Positions 8,387 to 17,286 of a stretch of DNA of 64,000 bases are shown here, piece after piece. Under the pieces are notes generated by a model. It ran no database searches, was not told where the DNA came from, and saw nothing but the letters and a program-made list of their open reading frames with translations. The stretch is from Bacillota bacterium (GTDB lineage Bacteria > Bacillota > Clostridia > Acetivibrionales > DTU013): NCBI GenBank assembly GCA_023412915.1, contig JAEZRE010000023.1, positions 71,233-135,232 of the forward strand, read 5' to 3'. The position numbers were made by a program, and so were the translations under genes. The number at the start of each line of letters is the position of its first letter. Position 1 is the stretch's first letter.

Positions 8387-9181
8387 TCAACAAGTCAACC
8401 CCAGCAACTTTGCGGCGTTTTCACCTAACACCGCCTTTTCCAGGCTTTCGGAAAGCATTGCGCCCCGCAATCTTTCAACTTCCTCCGTCTGGTCTTCCCA
8501 AGGCGAATCGGTGGCGAAAAGTAGTTTATCGTAACCGTGCAGCGAGGCTATCCTGTCGAACTGTTCCCTTTTCATGCTTTGCAGGCCAAAAGAAGTGTCG
8601 AAATACAGGTCTTCCCCCGCCAGGTACCGTTCAACCTCATCCCAGTAGGCATAACCTCCCATATGTGCGGCGACGAACGTAGCCCCCCTGAACTCCCGCA
8701 CAACCTGCTGCAAACATTCGGGAGTACAGTGATATGGCGGCGGCAGGCCGATATCGAGACCAGCATGGAATATAACGATCAGACCTAACTCAGCTGCCTT
8801 TTCGTAAATAGGATACATTTTGGAATCATTTACATAAAACTGCTGATAATCAGGATGGAATTTTACACCTTTGAGTCCGTCGGAACGGATTCTCGCAAGT
8901 TCTGCCTTCCAGTCGTCGAAATCCGGGTGCAGCGTACCAAAAGGAATTATGTCGTCAGCTTGTATCGAAGCCGCCCATTGGTTGATTTTCGTCGTCTGCT
9001 GGGGTTTCGTCGCTATACTGAGCAATACCGATTTATCAACTCCGGCCTTCTTCATTGACGACCGTATACCGGAAACAGTCCCGTCAGACCTGGCAGGTAT
9101 TCCGCCCACTCCCGCCAGCACCTCCACTGCTCTTTGCGCCAGTTCGTCCGCAAAGCAGTGCACATGAAAATCGATTATCAT
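8387..9181 (-). CDS. Amidohydrolase-2 family metal-dependent hydrolase
   Basis: TIM-barrel hydrolase of the amidohydrolase-related (ACMSD-like) family; substrate unknown. The metal-binding HxH is at H6 and H8 (IDFHVHCF). Further conserved sites are KFHPDYQ near residue 124, the FHAG segment, AHMGG and the C-terminal TDSPWED motif with the catalytic aspartate. The 264-aa length fits the family. It is flanked by birA upstream and the Q/N-rich gene downstream, which gives no clue to its role. Confidence 0.85.
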   Translation of the reverse strand: MIIDFHVHCFADELAQRAVEVLAGVGGIPARSDGTVSGIRSSMKKAGVDKSVLLSIATKPQQTTKINQWAASIQADDIIPFGTLHPDFDDWKAELARIRSDGLKGVKFHPDYQQFYVNDSKMYPIYEKAAELGLIVIFHAGLDIGLPPPYHCTPECLQQVVREFRGATFVAAHMGGYAYWDEVERYLAGEDLYFDTSFGLQSMKREQFDRIASLHGYDKLLFATDSPWEDQTEEVERLRGAMLSESLEKAVLGENAAKLLGLTC

Positions 9182-9210
9182 TGTAAATTACCCCCTACCA
9201 TCCTGCAAAT

Positions 9211-9300
9211 ATAGCTTTAGCGTCGAAAGGGGACATTCCTTTCAACGGTATACATTGGGGACATACCTTGTAATGGTATTTGAAGGTGTGTCCCCTTACA
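9211..9300. repeat. Intergenic repeat family B, copy 2 (two internal units)
   Basis: Starts with TAGCTTTAGCGTC, then has GGGGACATTCCTT-type units beginning at 9229 and 9257 (28-bp period), and ends with GGTGTGTCCCC. It fills the gap between birA and the amidohydrolase gene and touches the birA stop codon. Confidence 0.8.
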
Positions 9301-10302
9301 TCAATAGTAAATGCCGCTTACGGACACCTCTCCCGAATACAGATTGCGGCGGATCCCGTCCAGACAATCCACGGACAGCTTTCCATCGGGGGTTATATCC
9401 ACAGCGGTTCCGGAGTATTCTGTGCCCTGCAATTTGAAGCCTACCATCCTGCCCAGTGTTATCGAATACTTCCTCCAGCTTTCGAGGATCTCCTCTCGCC
9501 GCCCGTTCGAAATCAGCTTAACCGCTTCATCCAGCTTGAAAAGCACGGCCCGTATGACCGAGAGCTTGCTGAATTGCCTTATTTCCGAGGGATCTTTGGT
9601 TCTCGCCGATATCTTCAGTGATGTTGCCCTGTTCTTAAGCTCATCGGGGAAATCCTCCCTGTCCTGTGAGAAATTTATGCCTATCCCCAGCACTATATAA
9701 TTGACTCTGTCCGCCTCGGAACTCATTTCAAGAAGTATGCCGCAGACCTTTTTCCCTCCGATAACGAGGTCGTTCGGCCACTTTATCCCAGTAACGATCC
9801 CCGTCGCTTCCAGTATGGCCCCTGCTGTCGCTGTTGCAGCAGCCAGCGTAAATATCTGCGTTTCCACGGGAGCCATATCAGGTCTTAGTACGACCGATAT
9901 GTATATCCCTTTGCCCGAAGGAGACTCCCAGCCCCTTCCAAGCCGCCCCTTGCCAGCAGTCTGGTGTTCGGCAATTACGGCCGTTCCCTCGATGCAGCCT
10001 TCTGCAGCAAGCCTTTTTGCCAGGTTGTTGGTGGAATCGACGGTATCCCGATATTCGACAGTGCGGCCGACAATGGCAGTCCCGAGGCTGTCTGCGATTT
10101 CATATGAATTGAGTTTTTCAAATGAAGGCAGGAGCCTGTAACCCTTCCTTGAAGAAGCTTCGATCAGGTAGCCCTCCAGCCTGAGTTCCTCGATATATTT
10201 CCACACGGCTGTCCTGGAAACGTCGAACAGCTTCCCCAGTTCGCCGCCGGAAACATAACCCGGCGCGGCCTCCTTGAGCCGCTGCAGTATGTTGTACTTC
10301 AT
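9301..10302 (-). CDS. birA: Bifunctional biotin-protein ligase / biotin operon repressor
   Basis: Joins biotin to biotin carboxyl carrier protein via biotinyl-5'-AMP and, with its N-terminal winged helix, represses biotin genes. The 333-aa protein has a helix-turn-helix in residues 1-60 (SGGELGKLFDVSRTAVWKY), the ligase ATP/biotin loop GKGRLGRGW (117-125) and KWPND (174-178), and a C-terminal SH3-like domain. The ATG at 10300-10302 follows AGGAGG by 5 bases. The longer frame beginning at 10326 starts inside a repeat element and is less likely. Confidence 0.93.
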   Translation of the reverse strand: MKYNILQRLKEAAPGYVSGGELGKLFDVSRTAVWKYIEELRLEGYLIEASSRKGYRLLPSFEKLNSYEIADSLGTAIVGRTVEYRDTVDSTNNLAKRLAAEGCIEGTAVIAEHQTAGKGRLGRGWESPSGKGIYISVVLRPDMAPVETQIFTLAAATATAGAILEATGIVTGIKWPNDLVIGGKKVCGILLEMSSEADRVNYIVLGIGINFSQDREDFPDELKNRATSLKISARTKDPSEIRQFSKLSVIRAVLFKLDEAVKLISNGRREEILESWRKYSITLGRMVGFKLQGTEYSGTAVDITPDGKLSVDCLDGIRRNLYSGEVSVSGIYY

Positions 10303-10326
10303 TCCTTCCTCCTGAGTGTGTCCCAT

Positions 10327-10410
10327 TTAGCTTTAGCGTCAAAAGGTGACATTCCTTGCTATGGTTGCTTAAGGTGTGTCCCCTGACCTTGTACGGTGTG
10401 TCCCTCTACC
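10327..10410. repeat. Intergenic repeat family B, copy 3 (one internal unit)
   Basis: Begins TTAGCTTTAGCGTC like copy 2, has one GGTGACATTCCTTG unit and two GGTGTGTCCC ends. It lies exactly between birA and the next gene's stop codon. Confidence 0.78.
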
Positions 10411-11037
10411 CTAATACCCGCCCATATCGGGTATTTTCAACGTATAAGTCCTGCCGTCGCCGGCGTAGGTGAAAACAGCCAGTCCGTTGGTGTGATCCTC
10501 TATCCCCTTTGCCTTGCCTTCTTCACATAGCTTTTTAAAGAAAAAGTAAAGCAGCGTATCGTTCAGATCGTCATGAACTTCCTTCATGCCTTCCAGGAGG
10601 TTGTTGAAATAAAGCTCCTGTGAATTGCTGTAAAGCACGGGAGAATCCAGCCCTTTCCCCGGCAGGCTGATCCGGTCTCCCAGTATGGTGCTTGTAATAA
10701 GGCATTCCGGCAGCCTGTAGCTCCCGAAGGTATAGTCCTCGATAGGCATTATGGAATACCTGTAAAGTTCCATTGCTTCAGGGTTTGACAAGCCCGCCTT
10801 ATACAGCAGTGTGTCCGCAATCCGGCAATGTTTGGGCAGCACCTCGAGTTTCAGACATTTGAAGCCAGTAGACGTGTATTTTTCATAGTCATCCCTGGGA
10901 TTGAGCAATGCGGTTATACATTTTTTAATTTCCCCGTCTATCTCCACTTCACGGCTGTACCACTCGGAAAGCTTGATGCCGCATTCGACGGCAACATCCG
11001 TTTTCTCTGCGGGAAGATATAAATATACCTCGACCAC
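10411..11037 (-). CDS. Conserved-looking protein of unknown function, 208 aa
   Basis: I do not recognise a family. The protein is soluble, mixed alpha/beta and acidic, with no signal peptide, membrane segment or obvious catalytic motif. A region around residues 130-165 (YFNNLLEGMKEVHDDLNDTL) looks helical. The start is a GTG at 11035-11037, with AGGAGGTG five bases upstream, which strongly supports translation. It is co-directional with the iron alcohol dehydrogenase gene 51 bp upstream and may share its transcript. Confidence 0.75.
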   Translation of the reverse strand: MVEVYLYLPAEKTDVAVECGIKLSEWYSREVEIDGEIKKCITALLNPRDDYEKYTSTGFKCLKLEVLPKHCRIADTLLYKAGLSNPEAMELYRYSIMPIEDYTFGSYRLPECLITSTILGDRISLPGKGLDSPVLYSNSQELYFNNLLEGMKEVHDDLNDTLLYFFFKKLCEEGKAKGIEDHTNGLAVFTYAGDGRTYTLKIPDMGGY

Positions 11038-11087
11038 ACTTTCACCTCCTAAAACTACTTAAGGAGACCAGCCTGTCCGCTGTTTCA

Positions 11088-12188
11088 TTATTTTTGAAGT
11101 CTCCTGAGCATCCCCTCGATATCCTGCGCCTCAACGGGCCTGATATTCGTTGCCGTACTTCTCTGTGTCATCGTAATGGCGGCGTACCGGGATATTTCCT
11201 CATCGGTCAGCACGGGGGACCGTCCTACGAGTTCCGCAAGAACCGCATCCAGTTCGTCCATGCTTGCAAGGCCCATCAGAGCCAAAATATCATCTATACG
11301 GTCCCTGGCGCATTCATAGTTGAATCGCAGGTATTCTGCCATAAGATAGCCATTAGCCTTACCATGGGGTATACCTCTGAAATATGTGTAATTGTAACCA
11401 ATACCGTGTACGATGGTAGTTCCGGTGTGGGAAATAACCATACCGCCGAGCATAGACGCATAGAGCAGGTTTTCGCGCGTTTCAAGACTGATATTGCCGT
11501 TTCTCAGGCTGTCGAGGCAGCTTCCGAATAGCCTTATGCCTTCGCGCGCCAGAATATCGGCTGCCTCCGTCCTTCTTTTGCCGAGATACCCCTCCATGGA
11601 ATGCGACAGCGCGTCAACAGCCGTATTTACCGTTACGTCGAGCGGCTGGCTTTCCGTATAATGCGGGTCGAGGAAAGCGATGGCGGGAAAAGTTTCAGGT
11701 GTGCCAAAGCTTATTTTGGTCTGCTTATCCGTCCTGGTAAGGATCGAGTAAGGCGTGACCTCGCTGCCCGTGCCTGCAGTTGTCGGAATTGCTATGATCG
11801 GCAGCGGCCTGTTCTTAAAATCGTTCGTAAAAAGCTGTTCAGGCTCTATATCATTCACTGCAAGCACCGCAACTGCTTTAGCCGCGTCAAGCGGCGAACC
11901 TCCACCGATACCGACGACGAAGCCTGCGCCGAACTGTCCGGCCATGGCGCCGCCTTCCCTGACATTGTCGAGCGTGGGGTTGTTTTGTACCTTATCGTAA
12001 ATCATGTATCCTATGTCGAGCGATTCAAGAACAGCGCATATGTCGGACAGCGCTCCGCTCAGTTTCGCCGACCGCCCTCCGGTGACAATGATTGCCTTTC
12101 GTCCGTATTTCGCAAGCTCGCCGCCGTTTTTAGATATACAGCCCGCGCCGAAATATGCTTTTACAGGCATATGAAATTTAAATTGCAT
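11088..12188 (-). CDS. Iron-containing alcohol dehydrogenase
   Basis: NAD(P)-dependent group III dehydrogenase; butanol, propanediol or related alcohols and aldehydes are possible substrates. The nucleotide-binding GGGSPLDAAK is at 95-104, PTTAGTGSEVT follows, and metal ligands are in DALSHSMEGYL, VHGIGY and PHGKANG. I place the start at the ATG at 12186-12188, since GGGAGAGG lies 8 bases upstream and the 366-aa product then begins at the usual family N-terminus. The frame could extend to 12317, but that part overlaps promoter-like sequence. Confidence 0.92.
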   Translation of the reverse strand: MQFKFHMPVKAYFGAGCISKNGGELAKYGRKAIIVTGGRSAKLSGALSDICAVLESLDIGYMIYDKVQNNPTLDNVREGGAMAGQFGAGFVVGIGGGSPLDAAKAVAVLAVNDIEPEQLFTNDFKNRPLPIIAIPTTAGTGSEVTPYSILTRTDKQTKISFGTPETFPAIAFLDPHYTESQPLDVTVNTAVDALSHSMEGYLGKRRTEAADILAREGIRLFGSCLDSLRNGNISLETRENLLYASMLGGMVISHTGTTIVHGIGYNYTYFRGIPHGKANGYLMAEYLRFNYECARDRIDDILALMGLASMDELDAVLAELVGRSPVLTDEEISRYAAITMTQRSTATNIRPVEAQDIEGMLRRLQK

Positions 12189-12261
12189 TTTTGGTTCCTC
12201 TCCCATGTATATATTACAGGCAGGACGCCCCGAAGAGCGCCCTTTGTTTAATGTCAATCCT

Positions 12262-12312
12262 ATTATAACACATCGATTCAGAGAAAATTTTTCGGTTTTA
12301 GAAAAATTTTCT
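12262..12312 (-). promoter_or_regulatory. Promoter and operator-like palindrome of the alcohol dehydrogenase gene
   Basis: On the minus strand a perfect -10 TATAAT (12262-12267) lies about 75 bases before the ADH start. The -35 region falls in a 12-bp inverted repeat, AGAAAATTTTTC at 12282-12293 with GAAAAATTTTCT at 12301-12312, and is not a good -35 hexamer. A palindrome over a weak -35 suggests repressor or activator control. Confidence 0.5.
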
Positions 12313-12335
12313 GACACGGGATGAAGGGGCGAGAA

Positions 12336-12410
12336 GATGACATAGTCATCGACCAGCCTGGTGTGTGTATAAACGGGGCGGAAGATATGTACCCGTCGCC
12401 TCGTTTATAC
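12336..12410. repeat. Three successive hairpins upstream of the alcohol dehydrogenase gene
   Basis: GATGAC/GTCATC at 12336-12350, ACCAG/CTGGT at 12352-12362, and a long stem GTATAAACG...CGTTTATAC with an added GGCG/CGCC at 12367-12410. None is followed by a convincing T-run on either strand, so these are not plain terminators. They sit between cotF-like and ADH genes. Confidence 0.6.
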
Positions 12411-12456
12411 GTTAAGAGCCGGCAAGAAGTCTTTGGAAATATTACTGCCTGAAATG

Positions 12457-13020
12457 TTACTGCAAAGCCGAAGTCTGATCCACCGCTTTATACATGCTTG
12501 CAAGTGTGCCCAAGGTCTCGGCGGGCGCTGCCTCCAGCGGATAATAACCCTTCTTGACCATCCACTGCCAGACGTCGTACGCATGGTGCGAACTCATCAT
12601 GAATGCACTTTCCAGGAACGACCTTATCTCAGGATTGCTAGCTTCCATCGCGTTCCAGGCATACTCCCTGCCTGCCCGCTTCAAGGTCAGCAAATAAGCC
12701 GTCGCGATCTCCCGGTCGTCAAGCGTTTGCACGTCGGTTCTGGGTGTTACGGATTTTACGTTCGTAGACGACTTCGTGTAATCATCGATGATATGCGAAT
12801 ATTCCGGAACGGCAAGGCCGGTCTTTGCTCCGCTTCCCCTGCTCAGGTATTCCACCTTTGTGTTATAATCCTTGATATGATACGGGAAATGCTTCTGAAT
12901 CAAGGATTTCAGTTCAGGATCCTTTGCCTGGTTGATGAAAAGCGCCATGTTGGTAATTGAATTTACACAGCTTAATGTAAGTTCATTCAAGGCATAAGCC
13001 TCGTGTGATGCCAATTGCAT
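12457..13020 (-). CDS. Spore coat protein, CotF family
   Basis: Structural protein of the endospore coat, made in the mother cell. The 187-aa product shows the family's paired-helix layout: MQLASHEAYALNE at the start, then a domain with QKHFPYHIKDYN, and the C-terminal half with LESAFMMSSHHAYDVWQWM followed by GYYPLE. The start at 13018-13020 follows AGGAGG by 9 bases; the longer frame to 13098 lacks such a site. It is divergent from the zinc-ribbon gene. Its presence marks a spore-former. Confidence 0.88.
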   Translation of the reverse strand: MQLASHEAYALNELTLSCVNSITNMALFINQAKDPELKSLIQKHFPYHIKDYNTKVEYLSRGSGAKTGLAVPEYSHIIDDYTKSSTNVKSVTPRTDVQTLDDREIATAYLLTLKRAGREYAWNAMEASNPEIRSFLESAFMMSSHHAYDVWQWMVKKGYYPLEAAPAETLGTLASMYKAVDQTSALQ

Positions 13021-13131
13021 AGAATTATACCTCCTGGGTGAGTAAACTTTAGTTTTGATGTTGATTAGTTTCGGCAATCGATTGATTTTTATTCGCACAA
13101 TTCGGTTCGGGCCTTAATATGCAATCTTCTA

Positions 13132-13160
13132 TTGAATATGGCGGGCATATTAAATATAAT
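13132..13160 (+). promoter_or_regulatory. Sigma-A-type promoter of the zinc-ribbon gene
   Basis: TTGAAT at 13132-13137, 17-base spacer, perfect TATAAT at 13155-13160. It lies 72 bases upstream of the plus-strand gene starting at 13232. Confidence 0.65.
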
Positions 13161-13231
13161 GTTTGTATAACTATTATATAATTGGATTATATAAACAAAT
13201 TAAATGTTAATTGGAATGGGAGGTCATGGAA

Positions 13232-13717
13232 ATGGCATTCTTGGAGAACCTTGGAAAAAGAGTCGGCGAGGCTGCGCAGGCAGCGGCCAAAAAGTCGGGC
13301 GAACTGGTAGAGATCACCAAGCTCAATGTAAATATCAACTCCGAGGAAGACAAAATACAGAAGCTTTACGCACAGATAGGAAAATCGGTTTACGAAAATT
13401 TCTGTCAGTCAGGCGCAGCGGAAGATTACATAAAAGAAGCCTGCGAGGCGATTACAGTACATGAACAGAATGTAAAGTCTCTCAGGGAAAAAATCGCCGA
13501 GGTAAAGGGCACAAAGACCTGTATAGCTTGCGGAGCCGAAATGGATAGGGCTCAGCTTTTCTGCTCCAAATGCGGAGCAAGAAATGAAATCCCGCAGGCG
13601 CCGGTTCAGCCGGAAGCTACCGAGACTCCGGCCGCAGCAAATCTGACATGTCCGGCCTGCGGCTCGACCCTGGCAGCCGGTTCAGCGTTCTGCACCAACT
13701 GCGGTACCAGGCTGTAA
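13232..13717 (+). CDS. Double zinc-ribbon protein with coiled-coil N-terminus, 161 aa
   Basis: Function unknown. The first 95 residues are predicted alpha helix or coiled coil with an early GKRVGEAAQAAAKKSGE segment. Two zinc ribbons follow: CIACGAEM with CSKCGAR (near 97-120) and CPACGST with CTNCGTRL at the very end. They are joined by a Pro/Ala/Glu-rich linker. There is no membrane segment. ATG at 13232-13234 follows GGGAGG by 8 bases. Proteins of this build are common in Clostridia, often beside stress or secretion genes. Divergent promoters separate it from the CotF-type gene. Confidence 0.8.
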   Translation: MAFLENLGKRVGEAAQAAAKKSGELVEITKLNVNINSEEDKIQKLYAQIGKSVYENFCQSGAAEDYIKEACEAITVHEQNVKSLREKIAEVKGTKTCIACGAEMDRAQLFCSKCGARNEIPQAPVQPEATETPAAANLTCPACGSTLAAGSAFCTNCGTRL

Positions 13718-13730
13718 TTTAGTGAAAAAT

Positions 13731-13764
13731 GGGACGGCTCTTTTTGAAACAAAAGAACCGTCCC
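13731..13764. terminator. GGGACGG palindrome (family C), likely terminator of cphA
   Basis: GGGACGG at 13731-13737 pairs with CCGTCCC at 13758-13764, with additional CTTTT/AAAAG pairing inside. On the minus strand the stem is followed by ATTTTTC, so it can terminate cphA. The sequence belongs to a repeat family also seen at 19706-19759 and 29813-29837. Confidence 0.65.
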
Positions 13765-13786
13765 TGCGTTTCAGTCACCCTGCGCT

Positions 13787-16450
13787 TCAGCCCACCGCCG
13801 ACTCCTGAAGGACAGGCATCCCGGACTTCTCCTCGTTGGCGCGCTGAGCAAGCATAAGCCTGCATTTATCGATGACCTTTAATGCGGGTTCCAGATCTTC
13901 ATAGAACATGACTACGAGCTCTCCCTGGTTTGCATCCATTATGGCGGTCTCCAGGGCTTTTTCTTCAGAATAGATGATATTTACCTTTCCTGCATCCAAG
14001 CCTGCAGTAATAACGGAATTGTAAAGCAGATCCGCTACCTCTCCGGCATTTCGTCCGCGAAGGTCGTTATCCTCTTTTATATATATTTTATCGAAGGTCC
14101 TTCCGCAAAACCTGCCGACTTCCTGTATGCTCTCATCCATCCTGTCGCCGGGCATTCCGATGACGCCCGTATAACCCGTGGCGCCCGTTGAATGTATAAA
14201 ATCCGCAACCGCTCTATATCCAGCCGGATTATGGCCGTAGTCAAGCATTACTGTAAACCCGCCCATGTCAAATTGGTTGAAACGGCCCGGGTTCGACATG
14301 ACATCCGGCTTGAAATCCATTAACCCCTTCCTGATAACAGCGTCGGGTATATCGAGAGCAAGCAGCGAAGCCACGGCTGCAAGTGAATTTTCTATATTGC
14401 AGGCAGCCTTTCCGTTATATGTGACCGGTATCTCATCCACCCTCGCAATGATTGTCTCCCTACCGTTTTTGAAGGAACAGATTGAATCGTTCTTTTTGTA
14501 AACTACACTATGGCCTGATTCGATTTCCTTTTTTACGAGCAGATTTTCACTATTGCAGGAAAAAAGGAGGGGTTTGCACTTGATCCTTTGAAGGAACCAG
14601 GGCGTCATTTTATCGTCTGCATTGAGAACGGCGGCGCCCTCAGGCTTCACTGCTTCTATTACAAGCGCTTTGACCTTGGCCAGTTCTTCAATAGTATTTA
14701 TGCCGTCTAGGCCGAGATGATCCTCGCTGATATTTGTGATGACTCCTACGTCGGCGATCTCATACCCGAGGCCGCGTTTTATGATACCGCCCCTGGCGGT
14801 CTCGAGTACAGCCGCTTCCACCCTCTGGTCACGCATGACTCTTGCCGCACTCAGCGCCCCGGTATTATCCCCTTTCAGTACGCATTCCCCTCCCACGTAG
14901 ATGCCGCTCGTGGAAGTCATACCTGTCACCTTGCCTGTCAAACCAAGGGTATGAGCGATCATCCTGGTAACGGTAGTCTTTCCGTTCGTACCTGTGACGG
15001 ATATTACGGGTATACTGCAGGGAGCTCCCGCCGGGTAAAGCATATCGAGTATGTTTCCGGCAACGTTGCGGGATTCTCCTTCTGTCGGATAAATATGCAT
15101 GCGCAGACCGGGGGCTGCGTTTACTTCGATCAATGCCCCGTTTTTCGGCGTAAGCGGCTCTGAAATATTCTCGCATGTGATATCTATCCCCGCTACGTCG
15201 AGGTTCATCAATCGAGCCGCTTTGACCGCAAGCTCGGCAATGGCGGGGTGAACCTCCCCGGTACAATCCCTGGCCGTCCCCCCCGTACTGAGGTTTCCGT
15301 TATATCTTAACAGCACACCGACGCCTTTATCAGGTATGCTGTTTTCATCGTAGCCGGATTTTGCCAGGACCTGCCTCGACATCTCGTCGATCTTTATATA
15401 AGTCAGAGGTTTCTCGTGATCCGAGCCTCTCAGCGGATTTTCATTTTCTTTATCAACCAGTTGCCCTATGGTACTGATCCCATCCCCGATCACAACGGGC
15501 GGCTTACGCTCTGCAGCCGCCGCCAGCTTCCCGTCTATCACAAGCAGCCTGAAATCCTTTCCTGGGATGTATTTTTCTACGATGACGGCGCGGCTGTATT
15601 GCACAGCCGTGTGAAATGCTTCTTCAAGCTCTCTCGGATCCCGGATGTTTGTGAAGACGCCTTTGCCCTGGTTGGCGTCATAGGGTTTGACAACCACGGG
15701 GTAGCCGATACAGGACGCCACTGCAGCAGCCGAACCGGGAGTATATGCTATATCACCATACGGTACCGGTATTCCTGCCTCCGACAATATTCGTTTTGTA
15801 AGATGCTTATTACCTGCCAGGTCGACCGATACACAGCTGGAGCTGTCCGTCAGCGAAGCTTCAAGGTAGCGCGTGTACTTGCCGCTGCCGAGCTGAAGTA
15901 TGCTTGAATGCTCGAGACAATGGACAGGTATGTTTCTTTTGACCGCTTCCGCGTAAATCGCACCTGTGCTTGTACCCAGATCCGATTCTGCGGCCATTCT
16001 GGACAGCTGCTTCGATATTTTATCGAAATCGGGCAGCTTTCCTTCTATCAGGCAATTTGCCATATTGACTGCCGCGAGCAGGCATTCGATCGCGAATTTC
16101 TCATTTTTGTACTCGAATATCATATAGTAAACGGACGGGTCCTCAGTTACCCTGCTCTTGCCGTAATTCACCCGGTAGCCCATAATGTTCTGTAATTCAA
16201 GCACCATGTGTTCAGTCACATGTGTTAGATAAGTCCCCTCTCTTAGCCTGTCGACAAAACCGCCTTCGTAGCCGACACCGCACACATGGCTGCCAAGTCC
16301 CGGCAGCATCGTGAGGAGCCGTTCGTTGAACATATAGATATCTTTCGTCGGTGTATCATACAATTCTCCCAGACCTATAACAGCCTTTATTACAGGTTTG
16401 AGACTGTAAATGTTCTTGCCCTTGAATGGCTGTATTTGATGTATATCCAC
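13787..16450 (-). CDS. cphA: Cyanophycin synthetase
   Basis: Polymerises aspartate and arginine into cyanophycin (multi-L-arginyl-poly-L-aspartate), a nitrogen store, using ATP for both bonds. The 887-aa protein has the N-terminal CphA domain (to about 160), an ATP-grasp domain (about 215-470, with KPYDANQGKGV and EVNAAPGLRMH) and a Mur-ligase-like domain with P-loop TGTNGKTT (486-493). I prefer the GTG start at 16448-16450 because GGGAGG lies 7 bases before it. An ATG at 16465 overlaps the cphB stop codon (TAATG). Either way the two genes are coupled. Length and domain order are those of complete CphA1-type enzymes. Confidence 0.95.
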   Translation of the reverse strand: MDIHQIQPFKGKNIYSLKPVIKAVIGLGELYDTPTKDIYMFNERLLTMLPGLGSHVCGVGYEGGFVDRLREGTYLTHVTEHMVLELQNIMGYRVNYGKSRVTEDPSVYYMIFEYKNEKFAIECLLAAVNMANCLIEGKLPDFDKISKQLSRMAAESDLGTSTGAIYAEAVKRNIPVHCLEHSSILQLGSGKYTRYLEASLTDSSSCVSVDLAGNKHLTKRILSEAGIPVPYGDIAYTPGSAAAVASCIGYPVVVKPYDANQGKGVFTNIRDPRELEEAFHTAVQYSRAVIVEKYIPGKDFRLLVIDGKLAAAAERKPPVVIGDGISTIGQLVDKENENPLRGSDHEKPLTYIKIDEMSRQVLAKSGYDENSIPDKGVGVLLRYNGNLSTGGTARDCTGEVHPAIAELAVKAARLMNLDVAGIDITCENISEPLTPKNGALIEVNAAPGLRMHIYPTEGESRNVAGNILDMLYPAGAPCSIPVISVTGTNGKTTVTRMIAHTLGLTGKVTGMTSTSGIYVGGECVLKGDNTGALSAARVMRDQRVEAAVLETARGGIIKRGLGYEIADVGVITNISEDHLGLDGINTIEELAKVKALVIEAVKPEGAAVLNADDKMTPWFLQRIKCKPLLFSCNSENLLVKKEIESGHSVVYKKNDSICSFKNGRETIIARVDEIPVTYNGKAACNIENSLAAVASLLALDIPDAVIRKGLMDFKPDVMSNPGRFNQFDMGGFTVMLDYGHNPAGYRAVADFIHSTGATGYTGVIGMPGDRMDESIQEVGRFCGRTFDKIYIKEDNDLRGRNAGEVADLLYNSVITAGLDAGKVNIIYSEEKALETAIMDANQGELVVMFYEDLEPALKVIDKCRLMLAQRANEEKSGMPVLQESAVG

Positions 16451-16464
16451 AAAGTTTCCTCCCA

Positions 16465-17274
16465 TTAGTGCAGCCGCATTACTTCCCTGCTCGAAAGATC
16501 GTAGCCGTAACCGGCCGGCAGGACATGCAGGACTACATTAGCTATGGCCAGATTTTCATCCGGCTTCAATTCAGATACGTTCGAACTCTTTATATTGCGC
16601 CCGTCAACCACTGTTACGGAATTGCTCCCAATCACCTCAAAGTGGTCGTCCGGGAATACCCTGACGGCGGTATCTTCATCGATTCCCACACCGAGGATCG
16701 ACGGATTCTCCGCCACGCCGCACAAAAGCCTTCCGATTCTGCCCCTTTGATGAAAATGCTGGTCTATGAGCGCTCTTTCGAGAAGCCCAAGACCCGGCGC
16801 CATTTTAAGCGTACATTTCCTGGCAGGATCGTTGTTGTTTCCGTCGACGATCATGGTCCTGCTCATGGCAGAGGCCCCGGCGCTGGTCCCGGCAATGGTC
16901 GCCCCGGCTTTATACGCGTTGTGAAGCGCGGAATAGATCTTTGTTCCGCCCAATATGCTTGTAATTCTGAGCTGATCCCCTCCGGTAAAGAATATCCCGT
17001 TGGATTCCGAGACCAACTTTGCGTTGACATCCAAATCCGCGTCATCCCGGGTATTGATGTTCAAGATGCTGGTAAAATGCGCGCCCAAGGCAGTAAACAG
17101 TGTCTTGTACTGATTTCCCGCTTCCTCGGGCATTTCGGTAGCGGTCGTAATTACAGTCAGCTTCGCTCCGGCTGCTCCTGAAAGCGTAACAAAAGTTTTC
17201 AGTATGATACACTCTCCCGACTTATCCTCAGCGCCGCCTATAATGATCAAGTTCCCCATATTCATTTTGTTCAC
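16465..17274 (-). CDS. cphB: Cyanophycinase
   Basis: Serine exopeptidase of the S51-related family that releases beta-Asp-Arg dipeptides from cyanophycin. The nucleophile is S131 in GTSAGASAMS (129-138). The N-terminal IIIGGAEDKS and the GIFFTGGDQLRI segment (93-104) are typical. The 269-aa length is normal for an intracellular cyanophycinase, and no signal peptide is seen, so it acts on internal granules. The start is a GTG at 17272-17274, with an in-frame ATG nine bases on as the alternative. It lies upstream of, and coupled to, cphA. Confidence 0.95.
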   Translation of the reverse strand: MNKMNMGNLIIIGGAEDKSGECIILKTFVTLSGAAGAKLTVITTATEMPEEAGNQYKTLFTALGAHFTSILNINTRDDADLDVNAKLVSESNGIFFTGGDQLRITSILGGTKIYSALHNAYKAGATIAGTSAGASAMSRTMIVDGNNNDPARKCTLKMAPGLGLLERALIDQHFHQRGRIGRLLCGVAENPSILGVGIDEDTAVRVFPDDHFEVIGSNSVTVVDGRNIKSSNVSELKPDENLAIANVVLHVLPAGYGYDLSSREVMRLH

Positions 17275-17286
17275 CGATTTTTATCC

